Shown here piece by piece: positions 31,423 through 43,400 of a DNA stretch of 64,000 nucleotides. This DNA is from Setaria digitata (lineage: Eukaryota > Nematoda > Chromadorea > Rhabditida > Setariidae). The position numbers were made by a program, and so were the translations under genes. The notes under the pieces are model-generated. The model saw nothing but the letters and a program-made list of their open reading frames with translations, was not told where the DNA came from and did no database searches. The stretch spans positions 186,001-250,000 of the forward strand of contig RCAB01000011.1 in NCBI GenBank assembly GCA_003640385.1, written 5' to 3'. Each line of letters starts with the position of its first letter. The first letter of the stretch is position 1.

Positions 31423-31972
31423 TATACCTTTATCCTTTAATTTTCGAGGATAGTATAGCTTTATTTTCGAACCAATAAAAGTAATGGTCGGATTCCTTAA
31501 GACAGAAATTTTATGTATGATTTATGAGGTTTGAATATCATGAATTAATGGTTGAAGCATTAATTAACAAGAATCAAATTTTGTATTTTAAGTTTTCGCA
31601 TTCCCACTTGACTTCTTTTTAATGTTTCTTAGTGGCAGTTTTTGAAGTTCAGCAGCGGAAGGACGGTTGCGCTTTCGGTGTGTATGTGGCTGCTGCCATA
31701 ATATACTGGAATAATCAGAGTATTTAAGGTGTTATTTAAAAAGTAAATTTTGACTAAATTTTCAAAGTTGATATTATATCATTACGTTTTTAATTCTTCC
31801 GGCATAACTGTGTGCATGAGTCTTTGAACTTTCATTGGACGTGTGGATTTTCTTTGTGATTTCGACACTTTCGTGGTTGAGGTAATACCGCTTGTTTCCT
31901 AAAAATATTTGATATTAGTGTATTAATGTGATATTATGTTTGTTGTTTCAGTTGTTCCTTATTAAAGTCAAA
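31423..31972. other. Spacer after CAAP1-like gene
   Basis: 550 bases with no supported coding exon. Around 31640-31700 the base composition is less AT-rich. An acceptor-like TTTCAG ends at 31951, shortly before the ATG of the next model, and could be a trans-splice site. Confidence 0.4.
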
Positions 31973-32463
31973 ATGAAAACTTTAATTGACTTACTTCATT
32001 TTTTTGATCGCTGCTTCGCGAGAAGAAAGTAATTACATCTTTCTGCTTTGCAAAATGATAAAATAATGTGCGGTTATTGCTGTCGGTTCCTTTCACTACA
32101 AGTATTTAGCGATGTACGATATCTTCCGGAAGAATTTCCTTCAACTGAGTTAATTTTTTCACCAATCTACTTGAAACTGCATAGTCTGCGTGAAAGTCTT
32201 AGTTGCTGGAATCAATCTTTTGTCGTGATGCGGTAGTAATTAATGTCTTTCAACTTCAAGTTATAAAAGAGGCCATTCTTACTAGCACAAAAGACGCAGA
32301 AATTGTGGGCATCCTGCGTGAGCTCAGTTGGATTTTCTCGGAGCTGCTCGATCAGCCACACCCGATTGCAGACTGCCAAGTGCGGCACGTTCTGTTTCGT
32401 GAAGTAGCATTTGTTTTCGTTGCTATCGAAATATGCAACCTAAACCTCAGCAATTGTTTGTGA
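31973..32463 (+). CDS. Small unrecognised gene, 3 exons (tentative)
   Basis: Tentative 116-residue protein from exons 31973-32028, 32110-32201 and 32261-32463. The first ATG follows a TTTCAG acceptor by about 22 bases. Exon 1 encodes MKTLIDLLHFFDRCF. Exon 3 holds the best coding-like stretch, KEAILTSTKDAEIVGILREL followed by SWIFSELLDQPHPI. The 'LRELSW.FSEL....P.P' pattern faintly recalls an importin-alpha armadillo repeat (LRN.TW.LSN), but one repeat is not enough to name it. The second intron is only 59 bases with a CAAG acceptor, and alternatives exist. It runs tail to tail with the minus-strand gene ending at 32571. It could be a young gene, a fragment of a decayed ARM-repeat gene, or part of a longer transcript. 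Confidence 0.33.
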
Positions 32464-32570
32464 TTTCTTTCTTTCCATTTTATTTCCTCTCTTGAGTTAA
32501 GCTTCCTTTGATTATGATTTAAATTTTTATGGAATTTTAAAGTTCACTGAAGATAGTCAAAAAAGAATTC

Positions 32571-33196
32571 TTAGTTCTCAAATTTCGCTGACGCACTGAC
32601 ATCGCATTTCGCTTGGAAACATAGTAAGGCACACTCTTTTGAGCATTGCGAACCAACTGATTTTTTCAAAATTTGCGATTTCGACTCATTCGAATAGTCT
32701 GTTTTCATGACTGTGATTAATTGTCCACAACCTGCTGATTTTGAACTTGGCATTATTTCTAGGCTTACAGCTGAGAGTATTATGCTGAATTTTTCAGTGG
32801 CTGATTCCACACAATATCGAATTTATTCTAATCTCTAAATGAATACATTTTTCAGAAAAAAAAAATGAGAATTAAAAAAGAACTTTTATGAGTTATGTAT
32901 TGGTCGCTTTGTCTCGCACATATATCTAAAGATAAAGAATTAGAAATACAAGTATGCTGAATTGGATGATATAAATGCTTGACAATTTTCCTTTGCAAAA
33001 ACAGATTATAAAATGTTATATATATCATATTACCCAAGTAATCAGTTATTTTATATAAATGGTGAAAAGACTTATACTCTTTTCCAGGCTTACCGCTCTT
33101 TGCTACGAATCCCGCTCGTACTGTACCGGATATTCGTTTATCACTCATTAACTGGTCAGTGACAACCAACAGGACAATCACTTGTGTCATTACCAT
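32571..33196 (-). CDS. Small secreted Cys-containing protein, 2 exons
   Basis: Predicted 100-residue protein from exons 33196-33094 and 32770-32571 (minus strand), joined by a strong GTAAGC donor and a CTCTCAG acceptor with matching phase. The N-terminus MVMTQVIVLLVV is hydrophobic enough for a short signal peptide, followed by a dibasic DKR. The second exon ends with a cluster of four cysteines spaced C-x3-C-x3-C-x4-C (QCSKECALLCFQAKC), plus one earlier Cys in AGCGQL. The five-cysteine count is odd for a disulphide-paired domain. I do not recognise the family: it lacks the CC pair of insulin-like peptides and the transthyretin-like motif. The same DNA is also open on the plus strand over exon 2, which lowers confidence. 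Expected to enter the secretory pathway if real. Confidence 0.4.
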
Positions 33197-33535
33197 CCTG
33201 TATCTTTGTATGCTCTCCTGTTTAAAAAATCAAGACAATTAAGAATATATTCATCAGATTCCAGCAGGTGATTACTTTAGGAATCAATTTAGACGATGAT
33301 TCAGTTTATTTCTCTGAGGCCGCAAAAGTGAATTAATCAAAGTCAAGCCTTTATGTGTGACGAGCTTTAGTATGTTCGTAGCCCTAATTTCTAAAAATTT
33401 GTGAATTCGAACAATATGTGCTGAAAATTCATTTAAAATAATGAGTGGTTGAATGATCAGTGATAATCATGTAACCTAATCACGGAAGGCAATATTTCTT
33501 TCGAGATCAAAATTTTTTTTAGTCACCCATACCAC

Positions 33536-33688
33536 CCTAATCAAGTACTCAGTTTTCTTTAATTTCAACGATTTCCGTCCCAGTGGAGAATCTTGTCTTG
33601 AATGATTTTTTNTCCTAATCAAGTACTCAGTTTTTAATTTCAACGATTTCCGTCCCAGTGGAGAATCTTGTCTTGAATGATTTTTTTT
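33536..33688. repeat. ~76 bp direct duplication around an N
   Basis: Copy 1 (33536-33611) and copy 2 (33614-33688) are offset by 78 bases and are the same except for a 3-base difference (CTT) in a T-rich stretch and the final T-run length. The only ambiguous base of the window, an N at 33612, sits exactly at the junction. This is what a badly merged contig overlap or coll​apsed gap-fill produces, so it is probably an assembly artefact and not a biological tandem repeat. Confidence 0.85.
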
Positions 33689-35159
33689 TCTTTACTCGTT
33701 AATGACAAGTGCAAGTAAAAATCCATCTTAAGAAAAATATATGTAAAAATGCTAAGCGTGGTCTTGTAGAGAAAATATTGTGAATTCTGATAAAAAGGAA
33801 ATGGTTTTTCACTCGAAGTCTTCTTAATCACTGATGTTTTTAAATTCGGTTACATAATCATGAGTTTCGGGGGATATTTTTCTTCCATATACAAGTAAAT
33901 TCGCCTGGTTCTATTACGATTTGTTTCGCAAGACTGTGTTCATTAATTTAATCAAGAACATTTATGAGTAGGAGTAGGTTTATTTTTAATAAATTTTATA
34001 AATTTTAATCATTTCTTTTAATAAATTTTATTTATAACGCATTTCTGTTTGGAATCCATCTGAAAGTGAATTTCAGAAGATAAATTTTCAAAAAAGATTG
34101 TTTTATTTCAGATCATTAGTAGAAAGAGTCAATAATGAGAAAAAGAAAGATAAAAAAATTTAATAATGATGATACCACTTCAGCATTTCACAGAGTTTGA
34201 GCAAAATATAGCTCTGCTTTGCTATTAAAATTAGTGACTTAGGTAAGGCAAGCAAGAAAATGTTACAATAAAGATTATAATTAGCCTGGAGATGATCACT
34301 TTATAACCTAATTATATTCGAGAAATTCATCCCGTTCTTCCGTTGAAAGAAACCGATACGTACTGCTGGTAGTAGTATTGTTGAATTAGAGTATTTTTTT
34401 TTTTTTTTATATTAAAAAACTGTTAGATGAAGCGTCAAAGTTTTATTATTCGAAAGTTCGGATCAAAGAATTATTAAAGGTAAGCCATTCAAAATACCAG
34501 TAATTTGATTCTTTTTCCCAAGATATATCCGGAAAATTCATCAGCAAAAACGTAGGTTTGTATCATGAGCAACTGATGGAGTTGGTAATAAAAAATCAGA
34601 ATAAAATTGTCGGAATCATAAAAAGCAAGATAAAAGACTGAAAAGTGTTGGAATATAACTCACCGGGAGCAATCGTAAGACCAGACATGGAATTCAATTA
34701 ACTTTTGAGTCTTTATCATCCATTTCGAGAAAAATGCAAACTTCAAGAAGCATGCATTAAAATTTTAAAGAAAGTTGAGCAAAGAGATTGGTGCAAATTA
34801 TGAAAAGGAACAACTAGATTGAAGTTTAAACGAGCTCTCCTGTAAGAAAAATCTGAATGTTTGTGAATAAAAATTAAAACCCTTCAGCCTTACGGTCACT
34901 TTTTGCTATTAGAAGTTAAATTTAAAAGTTATCTAAAACTATTCCCCCATTGATTTAATATTAACTGCGAATTTCTATTCATAATTTACTGATGTTAATT
35001 ATTGATTTCGTATTACTTTTATTTAATTTTCCACAGTAACTTTCCTACGCTTCTTGAAACTTATTTTGGAACTAATAGTTAGAAAAAAAAACTTTACTGG
35101 GAGGCAAAAGCAACTTAACTGGTGGTATTTACACGAATCACCTCTTGCAAGTGACAGAT

Positions 35160-35415
35160 AGGACGCATTATGTGTAGTGATTTTTGTGATAATTGTTCAG
35201 TAAGATTAGATACAACTTGTTATCCAGCTGGACAGTTTGTTAAAATAAGAAATTGATGGAGGTGGCAATGTCCACAAAGTCTACGGCAGATCCGTTTCGA
35301 TGAAAGAAGTACCGCGACGGCACCAACTAACAAAGGTAGACATTTGAAACAAGCGATATTAAATGAACTGCCTGCAGGTCGATATGAATGGAATGGATCA
35401 GAACAAGTCGTTTAA
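35160..35415 (+). pseudogene. Decayed zinc-ribbon ORF, possibly ISXO2/Merlin transposase
   Basis: One frame reads CSDFCDNCSVRLDTTCYPAG, about nine further residues, a stop (TGA 35254-35256), then WRWQCPQSLRQIRFDERST and on to QVV and a TAA at 35413. The layout of CxxC, ~25 residues, WxWxC, followed by a basic helix, resembles the N-terminal zinc ribbon of ISXO2-like transposases encoded by Merlin DNA elements in nematodes. The internal stop, the missing second cysteine of the second pair and the lack of a catalytic DDE-type region downstream indicate a dead remnant. Upstream, 35113-35157 is open in another frame. No terminal inverted repeats were found by eye. Could equally be chance in less AT-rich DNA. 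Confidence 0.3.
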
Positions 35416-36442
35416 TTAAACAGTCGGAGTTTTGGAAAAGATTTATTCGTCCCTCTACCAAAATGGTTGGTTATAAATTTCCTGTAGATTTTCACTCCGT
35501 ACATTCACCACCAGTCATATAATCAATCGGTGACGGAAGAGTTTTAATATTTTACCATAGTTCTTTATACTCATTTCTAAAACTATCCTTGTCTTCGATT
35601 ATCATATCACCATTTACTTTTGTGATAGTTCTTTTTAAAATACGCAGTTGCATTTTGTATTGCTTCAATAAGTTGAAAATGATATAAATCTTTTCTGATT
35701 GCCCTAATCATTAAATTTCATGAAAACAACACTTACACATGATTCCTGATACAAAAACTTCCGACGGTTCTACAGTCAGTTTTTTTCTAAGAAATCACTT
35801 CCTCCGCGACATATCATCTACATCTACTGAAAAAGAAAACTTACAAAGCAAATTGCAAGAAAAAGTTGATTTATAGAAAATTCCTTCTTCAGTAAATTTC
35901 TGGGTGAACTGTGTCAAATGGACTTATTAGTTTTATTTTTAATTTTAAATAACCGATAATGTTCCCATTTTGAGTTGATATTCTTTATCAAAACGAATTA
36001 ACATACAATTTTTAGTTGCAAAAAATGGGGGCAATTGGGTCAGTGCTTGAGGGGGACATAGACAACGCCCAATCAACAATTCATTTGACATTTTTCAAGT
36101 TTGCACCAAATTGAATTTTTATACCAAATATCTTCCTATGCTACTTTCGGAAAACTATGAACTGACGTTTAGAAATGTGGTGATTTTTAGATTTTATAAA
36201 TCTTTTAGCATTTCTGATCAGGATAGCAATCACGGGTATTCCTTTCTTTGTTTTCCAATTTTGATAGAATTTCAAGGAGTTATCAAGCGAATTAAGTGAA
36301 CGCAGATGTAAGTGTTGAAGGTACGGTTTCTCTTACAACGCGAAGTGACGGCCTGTCTCTGAATGGATGCATTTTTCAGTTTCTAGTGAAACTGTCTTAC
36401 CTGAAGATAACCAAAAGTTACTAGCTAGTCCATCTCATCGAG

Positions 36443-38396
36443 ATGAAACTCACCGACACCGAAAGCAGTTTGTACAATGAGCAGGCGCAAATGCGTCGCG
36501 TTGCCTTTTTCGCAATTGTCGTTTCGACTGTAGCAGTGATTGCTTCTATTGTTACTCTCCCAATGTTGTACGGTTTTGTCCAGACTTTTCAGTCTCATCT
36601 TATCGCTGAAACGGACTTCTGTAAGGTTAGACACTTTAGCAAAAGTACTTAAAGATGATACATTAAATCAAGAGGAAAAAGTTGGACATATGCTGTTTAG
36701 TACTTCAAACGACATAGTTTTTATTTTTTCTAAGTACATTTAAAATTAACTTATGAAAGCTTTATGCTTAATTGTTTGTGTAATTATTTTTAGCACAGCA
36801 TCATAGTAAACATTAATATTTTTAGCAAAATAGTTCTGATATCAACTGCAGAGATGCAGGTAATTACAAAAAATAATTTTGAATGAAGAAACTTGAAATG
36901 AAATGTTTATTTCGCTCTTATCTAATGACTGTTTCCTCGTTCATAAATCTAATAAAGTGAATTCCAGTCCCGGTCTCGAAATATGTGGCAAGAAATGCAT
37001 TTAATTGATAGGGGATATTATCGGTCCAAACGAGAAGCAAGTACTTGGCTTTTTGGTCAGTTCATACCTCACGCTTCTGGTGCTATGAATTATAACGGTG
37101 TAGATACCAGCTATGGTAGTGAAACCCCTACACCGTATGGCACTGGAGGAGGTGTTGGATCTAATGATGGTTCCAATAATGATCCTTATGATAGTAGCAA
37201 CATCGCCAACAGTTATGGAAGTTATGGAGGTGCAAGTAATCCATACCACAGTGATACTGTAAGTGATAGCGGTAAGCCAGAGGCATCACCGAGTTATGGT
37301 CCAGGACCATTAATCAATGCTGAACCAAATGTTGGGAAATTCTGTTGTCCTTGTCAACAGGGTCCTGTAGGACCACCAGGACCACCTGGAGATCCTGGTC
37401 CTGATGGAAATGATGGTGAACCAGGCAAGGATGGTGAAGACGGGAAGGATGGACAGGTATTTTTTTAATTTGTTTAATATTAACTAGTCTAATGAGCACT
37501 TGTAAAAAAACAAATATCATTGCTGAGCAAGTCTGTTCAATAAATATGTGTTTGAATTAACTTTTAACAATACATTAGTAAGATTTTTGTCTTAGAAATA
37601 TGCTGTAATCTAGTTATTTCTTTAAAGTCTTACTAGAAACTGAAAATAAATGTGCATTCGTATTTCGTAATAACTTATTTAACTAAAGATAACCACTATT
37701 TAATTTGGACTTCTGCGCTTTATAGTCTGCTAAATTGCGATAATAACCGGTTTGTCTTTATGGAAGTTTACATAAAAACAGTTTTTTAGCAACTATTTTT
37801 TTCAAGGTGTTACAATCAGCAATTGAAGTTGAAGAACCGTGCATTATTTGTCCCCCTGGACCACCTGGTCCAGCAGGTCAAGCTGGTCCAAAAGGACCAC
37901 AAGGACCAAAAGGTGTTGATGGTGACAAAGGCGGAGATGGCAAAGATGGTATGCCTGGCCTAGTTGGTGCTGCGGGATCAGTTGGACCACCCGGAAAGGA
38001 AGGACCACCGGGACCTCCTGGTCAGTCCGGACGTCTTATTCCTATCAGTGGACCTCCTGGACCTGTTGGAGCACCTGGTAATTTTTTTAATTATAAATAA
38101 TTGCAAACGATTTTATTGCAAGCTTATTCAATTTCCTTTTTTTAATAAAAGTGCAGATTTTTCGTTTATTCAAGCAGGAGTTTTATTCAGGGCCATCAGG
38201 ACCACCGGGACCAAAAGGACTCACAGGACCAGATGGAGCTACCGAAGATGGTCCTCAGGGACCACCAGGCGACAACGGAATACCAGGACCACCCGGACAG
38301 CGAGGATTAGAAGGGCAACCAGGATTACCGGGAGAACGAGGAGAAAGCGGTTCATGTGAGCACTGCCCGGAACCACGCACACCACCGGGGTATTGA
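36443..38396 (+). CDS. Cuticle collagen, 4 exons
   Basis: Predicted 382-residue nematode cuticle collagen from exons 36443-36625, 36968-37456, 37807-38077 and 38191-38396. Residues ~20-50 form the single hydrophobic segment of the Col_cuticle_N region ([20 protein letters not shown]), followed by SRSRNMW. RSKRE at ~78-82 is a subtilisin/furin-type processing site (RSKR), as used by BLI-4-like proteases on cuticle procollagens. Then comes an unusual ~100-residue Gly/Ser/Asn/Tyr-rich non-collagenous stretch with repeated SYG motifs. Several Gly-X-Y blocks follow, separated by cysteine knots CCPC, CIIC and CEHC. The chain ends PPGY. Cuticle collagens trimerise in the hypodermal secretory pathway and are tyrosine- and disulphide-crosslinked; the Tyr-rich region would suit that. 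I cannot assign a C. elegans orthologue. The exon 3 acceptor is TTCAAG. Confidence 0.9.
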
Positions 38397-40450
38397 ATTA
38401 AGCTGATCACTTGCAAATTATAAGATTTTATAACTCATTCGTGTTCTTATTTAAATACCTCTTTATTCCTGACAGCGAAACTTTATTTGAATTGTTTTTA
38501 TCGGATCAGCTACTATCATTACTTTAGGAGCGTGCATAAATTATTTGGAAAATGTTATTCTTGAATTGTAGATTGTGGATTTTATCAATATAAAATTTTT
38601 TTATCTTATTTTTCATCCGAAAGGAAGCTTGGAATGAATTCTTCAATTCCTTTTTGTCTTTTGATGATTTAGATTATATAAGTTTGAAATTCCAAAATAT
38701 TGGTATAGTTATGGAAAATCATTGAAGAAAAAAGTAGTATGAACACATTGTAGACAACCTAATTTTTGAAAAAGTGAGTGTCAGTTTACAAAATTCCCTT
38801 GCATGGTAATAGAAACACCCCGCTACCTGATAATTTAAATGTTGAAATGTTGTTGATTGTGAAAGCATATGTGATAGTGCTCTGAATAGGCTCTCTAGTA
38901 TAAAAAATCAAAAGTATCAAAATTAGGAGAAAAGAAGAAATTGTTTATTTTCAGTAAATTTATCTCAACGTATATGGTTTTAATTCGGAAACCCCTTTCA
39001 CTAAACTTGAAATGTGTAATCCGCAGATCAATTGCTCCCTTCCTAAAAGACGTATTGAGAACGCTTTTCGTTTCGTCTCATCCCGAAATGTTTCTACAAA
39101 CTTCAAAAAGTCAGTCTTATTAGCATACTTTATGGAGTAAATTCCATATCCACTTGCGTTAGCCGAATAAATCCATCAGTGATGAAAAAGATGATTAATT
39201 ATGCTGACCCATTTCAGATGACTGTTCTGTTTTGACACTTTTTCATTATGCACATTTCCGATTGCACATGACAAAAAATTCCTGAACAGAACTGGGACAC
39301 AAAAATCACTAATTATGATTTATTTTAAATTTAATCAAGCTGCCATAAATGATTCTAGTAAGGTGAAGTTCGACGTCTCGCAGAAAATCACTGAGAAATA
39401 TTTTGATTAGTGATATGTGCAGGTGTTGTTATTTAAAACGTCATTCAGAGAACCAAAAATGAGTTTTACTCTCGTGTGACAGATGAGTCGATCCCTCAGA
39501 CTTCTACTCTTTCGGTGTCGTCTTTGGCTGAACAAGGCCACTGCTGAGTGATGCAAAGGACTGCAATGCCAATCGAAAACGAACTTTTGCTTGTTCCTGC
39601 ACACCTTCTTCGAAGAGTGGGAAATCTGTTCCTTCAGCAGACTCTCCCATGCTTTCTTTCGAACCGTTCGCATCAAATCTAGATTCAGCGCTGTGAAGAC
39701 AAACGAACGCAAGATGAACTAATTGCTGAGCATTTCTCCTGTCCTGTCATCTCTCATGCAACTGCCTGATAAGTTCCTATCACAGCTAAATTTCAATTCC
39801 ATTTCATTGCACACTTCTGTAGAAAGAAATTGATTCGTGATCAGAGAGACTGAAATATCAGAAACACAACTGTAATTGCCGCAAATGCCAGACGAGAGAG
39901 AAAGAGGGAGAAAGAAAAACTGTCAGTAGTACCCCTTTACGGCATCAGGCATCACTCACTCAGCATCAATATCACCACGGTCTTTTCGTCGTCCTGAACT
40001 GAACGTCTCGCTGTGCTCTCCGTTGTTCGTTACGTGTTCAAGTTCTGATGACGAAGTGTGCTTCAGAATCTCGTGCTGCTCTCCACTCGCTGATTTACGT
40101 CTTCATTAACGTCGCTTCACACACATTCTCTCTCTCTCTGTTAATGCTTCTAGACGTCCTCTTCACTTTTCTATAATGATCTCATCATTTCTTCATATCG
40201 CTTTCACGTAGAAACGTAGAAACAAATAGCAACGAATGTGTAATAGAAAATGATGAAGTTCAAACATACTCTTTTTGTGGCTTTTGGGCGACGATTACGT
40301 GGAAGTTGTTAGATACTGTAACATATATTTTAAAAGGTCGCTTATTCCAGACTGCCTTCAAGTCACCGAGAACTGAGGCATCGGTGAAACTGTTTCTCCC
40401 GTACAATTTTACTCTTTCATTATTTACGGCTTTAATTATTCTTGGAAACG
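38397..40450. other. Spacer / likely promoter of TDP-43-NTD gene
   Basis: About 2 kb with no supported gene. From about 39400 to 40300 the DNA is clearly richer in G+C than its flanks and includes a GA-rich run (about 39890-39925) and a CT microsatellite (about 40121-40140). The minus-strand open frame 39407-39712 lies in it but has no ATG-start or domain support. Such a GC-shifted, pyrimidine-rich block directly before a gene suggests promoter/5'UTR sequence. Confidence 0.4.
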
Positions 40451-43400
40451 ATGGAGGATAAAACGAGAAGTGGTAAGTAATACAGAAGTCTTAATAAATT
40501 TTGTTTTAGATCTCCACTCAGTTCTTTTATTTTTAAATTATCGAGGTACATTCCACTTTCGATGTTTATAAGGTAGTGAAATTACCGCATTAAATTTATT
40601 CTTTCATATGTCTTTTTTCGCTTTACTTTGACGATCTTGAAGCTCAGATTTTATGCAGATGTTCGACGGGCATTACGCATCTATGTGGAGCCGATAGAGG
40701 TAGAACTGGACCAAGATGATGCCGTCCTAATCACAACTCTTCAATCTGCTCTCCCTGGCGCATTTGGTCTGTATTTCTATAATGAGGATTCTAAAGCAAC
40801 ACTGAGATTCGATGGTAAAAAGCTACTGCCACCTGGCGATGGATGGAAAGATCGAAAATACTATGCTTCACTTGGTTAGTTCTTGGTGTATAAGACGTTA
40901 GTATTCCTTCTAAGGCATCGTCATTAGCACGTTTTATCAGAACATATATTTAAGCATCTGAGTGAGCAAGATCACTACTATCCTTTTATTTTTTTTTCCT
41001 CCTTATTTTTCAGTTTCATTTCATTGCACTGCTAAAAGTGTCAAGTGTCACATTGCATGAGTATGGTATAATATTTATTCAGTCTAGCTTGTTGTTTCCT
41101 TGTTGAAGACTATAAAACGAACTGCTTCACCAAGCTCTTACTCGAATGATAAAAATGACTGTCAACACCCACTAAATTCAAAAAATATGATTCAATTCCA
41201 AGCTACTTAGTGTCGAAAATCTACATATTGTTCCAGGATTTAGTAAAACAAACAAATCTTTTTTGTTGCTAAACTGCTGCTACTTTTATGGACTTAGTCA
41301 GAGGAAACATAATTTTTTTTGGCCAATGGTATTTTCAGTGGATAAGGTCTATCATCCTCAGCGTTTTTGTACGAAATTTCATAAAGCAAAATTTCCCACA
41401 GCAGTTAATGAGAGAAAAGACGTATAGAAGCAGTGACTAGCGACAGGTGCATTTCAATATCGTGGAAGTACAGAGTACATAATTTCAGAAAATTTCATTG
41501 TCGCACAAGTTCAACTGATTTTGCCTTTAATATAATAAGAACAGAAATTTTATGGAATTCGAAATTTAAAGAGATTGACATTCAAATACTTATTTAGGTT
41601 GTCGATCTTTTGACTATCCATTTGGGAGTTATGCAAATGCGACTAAACAATTTGAACGTTCGGTAAATAGCATACAGCGCCTCCTAGCTAATCCGAAATT
41701 ACTTGGTAATTTTGGCCAACTTTTGGATTTAATAGATGCTTGCAAAGTCGTAGCACTTTTGAATTTGACCAGCGACCAAACTAATGTTAAACAATCAAAC
41801 ATGCAACTGTATTCAGTTGTTAGTGGTTGAAATAATAGACAAAAACAAGAATTTCTAAGGATTTGCGAGGAATGGTAACTGTGGAGACTTGTAAGCTTCT
41901 AAAAAGGGCAAAACTGGAAAAGAAGCTGCTATTTTTAGTTGAGGCCTCATTAGGTTTAAGACAGAAAAAAAAAAGTAACGCCCTTGGTAATTCCATGCAG
42001 TAGGCAACGCTTATGGTTGTGAGATTATGACTGCAATCAATAACATGAATAGAAAAAGTGGAGTCGTGACTTCTAGTTTTAGATTTCTTTTTTCTTGTAA
42101 GTGAATACTTGAAACTTCGGGCTTGTAAAGGAAAGGGAATTTTCCCTAAATATTATAAGTTTCTAGTCAAACTCTTTTGATCCAGCCTTTTAAAATTATA
42201 TGACTGAATTATTTCATTAAAATAATGTGCCAAATTATGATTAAGAAATATGGAATCAAGGTATAATGAGTAAATGACAAGGCGGATAATAGTCAAACGA
42301 ATCTGGATTGTTACGTTACTGTTTATCGCGTACAGAAGGCATTGTTATATGACTATTATTTTAACAGCGTGATAGTGTGCTAACCATACTTCACTTTTAG
42401 ATTACAATTTCATAGAAAGAAGTATCGTATCCTCGGGAAAACAAAGTGCTGCTCAGCGTACATCTACCTTCTCTCATACTAAAACTGAAAACATGGAACA
42501 GCTATTGAATTCTATCACAGTAAGTAAAAAAACTTCGAAAGTTAAATGCTCGTGTAAATGGAGAATTTCGAGATTATCTAAGGCAAGCAAGTTGTGAACA
42601 TACTAAAGAAGTTTCCAAATATTGTGGAAAGTTTTATTCTGGTTAAAAGTGCTCTACTGAATAGAGGCATGGTACTTCGGAAAGAATGGGAGTAAAAAAT
42701 AATGAACAGACACCGCTAGAACAACAGTTTGTTGAGCTAGCCAGAATTTCAACAGCTAAAGATTCGGTCATTGAGCAACAACGGGCTGATATTAGGGCTG
42801 TTAATGGAAAGTTGGAACAAAGTGAAAGGTTTGAATTTGTCTTTTCTTGACTGGTTCAGATTTAATTAAATTCAATTCGCTTTGAACTTTTGCATATTTC
42901 CTTCCATTTAGCACTTGCAAAAAATAAAAAAAGAATTTAAGCTGAAAAGTTAGATAACTTCCTAACTTTTCAGTTTAAAATAACATATATGAATATATGA
43001 CCCGAAGTAGACTGTGCAGTTTGGAAGCGAAAATTTAGCATTTAACTTATTGGTTTGGGTGGGGAGTTATATTGTACTCTATATTTTTAATGCTGATAAA
43101 GAAAACTATGCTAGGAACAAAAATTATGCAATTGTTTCCAGGTCAATGAAGCTTGTGCAGGATGACTTGTCGAAAATGATGGAAAATTGTAATGCAAAAG
43201 AGAAAGAATTGGTTTTTTTGCGTGGTTTAAATCGTGAACAGAAATTTATGTGCAAAAAAGTAATTGTTCAGTCACTTTGATTTTACTTCTGTGTTTAATT
43301 GAAGCTTTTACCTAATCTTGTTGATCAGTGATTAAATAAATGATAACACCATTTGCAATTAAGTAGCGACACTTCCTAGATTAATTCAGTTGGAAAGATT

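Larger units (their letters stand above)
33197..36442. other. Spacer upstream of collagen gene
   Basis: About 3.2 kb without a supported intact gene. It contains a direct duplication flanking an unresolved base (33536-33688) and a decayed transposase-like ORF (35160-35415), both listed separately. The open frame at 36111-36299 is AT-rich and unsupported. The last several hundred bases must include the collagen promoter. Confidence 0.5.

Noticed and set aside
32707..32838. Plus-strand ATG frame (MTVINCPQPADFELGIISRL...)
   Set aside because: It is the antisense of the second exon of the minus-strand secreted protein model, and could not be joined in phase to upstream plus-strand exons. It remains a competitor if plus-strand transcription is found.
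32571..33196. Insulin-like peptide or transthyretin-like protein
   Set aside because: Considered for the small secreted protein. The CC pair and B-chain cysteine spacing of insulins are absent, and the TTL signature is missing.
39407..39712. 101-codon minus-strand open frame rich in R/K/S
   Set aside because: No ATG at its start, sits in the GC-shifted promoter-like block, and no recognisable domain.
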